Positions 33,382-33,823 of a stretch of DNA of 33,823 nt are shown here, one piece after another (position 1 is the stretch's first letter; every line of letters begins with the position of its first letter). The translations under genes were made by a program, and so were the position numbers. Source of the stretch: an uncultured Porphyromonadaceae bacterium (GTDB lineage: Bacteria; Bacteroidota; Bacteroidia; Bacteroidales; Muribaculaceae); assembly GCA_900548875.1 (NCBI GenBank), contig URMA01000028.1, positions 1-33,823 of the forward strand, read 5' to 3'. The notes under the pieces were generated by a model. That model had not been told where the DNA came from and did not search any database. It worked only from the letters and a program-made list of their open reading frames with translations.

Positions 33382-33823
33382 TTAAAAGTTAAACATTACC
33401 TCAGCTACAAATTTAGAATGATCGGACGGACCAATTTCAACATTGTCGTCATAAAAATAGTATTCGTAGTTCAACCGCAGTTCGGCTCTCACTTTCTGGT
33501 GGTAAGCCAATGTGGTTCCTACCGTCACACGTTTGCGAGCACTGTCGTCAACCGTCAGATTGCCGGACTCGTCAGCAAATCCGTCGCTGTTGTCGGTCAT
33601 TCCGTCATAACGTCCCAGAAACATCATCTTATTAAAATATTTCGATTTTATCGGCAAGCTGTACATACCCATTATATTATAGGCATGCACCGAAGCCGTC
33701 GATGTTTTCAGAAAATCCTTGTAGACATATTCACATTCAAAGAAAAAACGGTCAAATGTATAGGAAACACAGCCCTCATACATATTGATTCGATAAAGAT
33801 CGGGTTTGTTAGTCATGGCTGGG
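33382..33823 (-). CDS. 3' part of an outer-membrane porin, cut by window edge
   Basis: The last 147 or so residues of a beta-barrel protein; the reading frame is open to the edge of the window, so the start lies outside. The ATG at 33816 is probably internal. Alternating aromatic strands (CVSYTFDRFFFECEYVYKDF, RAELRLNYEYYFYDD) and a C-terminal phenylalanine (KFVAEVMFNF) mark an outer-membrane barrel. It resembles the phosphate-selective porin O/P group of Bacteroidota, which would suit the phosphate transporter in the same unit. Confidence in the exact family is modest because only the tail is visible. Confidence 0.7.
   Translation of the reverse strand, partial: PAMTNKPDLYRINMYEGCVSYTFDRFFFECEYVYKDFLKTSTASVHAYNIMGMYSLPIKSKYFNKMMFLGRYDGMTDNSDGFADESGNLTVDDSARKRVTVGTTLAYHQKVRAELRLNYEYYFYDDNVEIGPSDHSKFVAEVMFNF

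Noticed and set aside
1..33823. CRISPR array, tRNA or rRNA genes
   Set aside because: No regularly spaced repeats and no T-loop or rRNA-like sequences were found on reading both strands.

Overview
The window looks like chromosomal DNA of a gut-type Bacteroidales bacterium (Bacteroides, Phocaeicola, Prevotella or a close relative; the genus cannot be fixed from this sequence alone). The signs are a SusC/SusD pair, a one-protein hybrid two-component system, Bacteroidota-type lipoprotein signals, a TerB-DnaJ protein, a PiT phosphate transporter with a long cytoplasmic tail, and promoters of the TTTG / TAnnTTTG type instead of the E. coli type.

Layout. 1-700 is insertion-sequence debris: a decayed IS3-family OrfA that still carries its A6G slip site, plus terminators. 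702-1853 (-) is a lipoprotein with two Ig-like repeats. 1966-2146 is a small element with 16-bp imperfect terminal inverted repeats and a strong internal terminator hairpin. 2168-5087 (-) holds housekeeping genes: superoxide dismutase, an LptF/LptG-type permease and tRNA-guanine transglycosylase. 5270-17321 (-) is one fructan polysaccharide utilisation locus, probably of the levan type: susC, susD, a DUF4960 surface lipoprotein, a lipoprotein GH32 (surface endo-levanase type), a periplasmic GH32, an MFS sugar porter and a PfkB fructokinase. Its regulator, a fructose-sensor-like hybrid two-component protein, is divergent (17698-20442, +). 20818-24382 (+) is clpB and a TerB-DnaJ membrane co-chaperone. 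24495-28122 (-) is ftsH, rsfS and fabI. 28327-33823 (-) is an ECF sigma factor, a PiT transporter, a sensor kinase, a response regulator and the 3' part of an outer-membrane porin.

How the PUL should work (established for the related B. thetaiotaomicron levan locus, inferred here): the surface GH32 cuts the polymer, DUF4960 and SusD bind the pieces, SusC imports them, the periplasmic GH32 releases fructose, the MFS protein moves it into the cytoplasm and fructokinase phosphorylates it. Periplasmic fructose is the likely signal for the hybrid regulator. The susC upstream region contains a GTTACA direct repeat with 21-bp spacing plus an inverted half-site, a credible AraC-type operator.

Points most worth a second look: a textbook -24/-12 (sigma-54) promoter in front of clpB; the candidate operator at susC; tandem near-duplicate promoter units in front of the regulator; a Tgt that lacks the three usual zinc cysteines; and the small terminal-repeat element near 2 kb. 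No wholly new multi-gene system is evident; most of the window is recognisable Bacteroidota core and PUL content.
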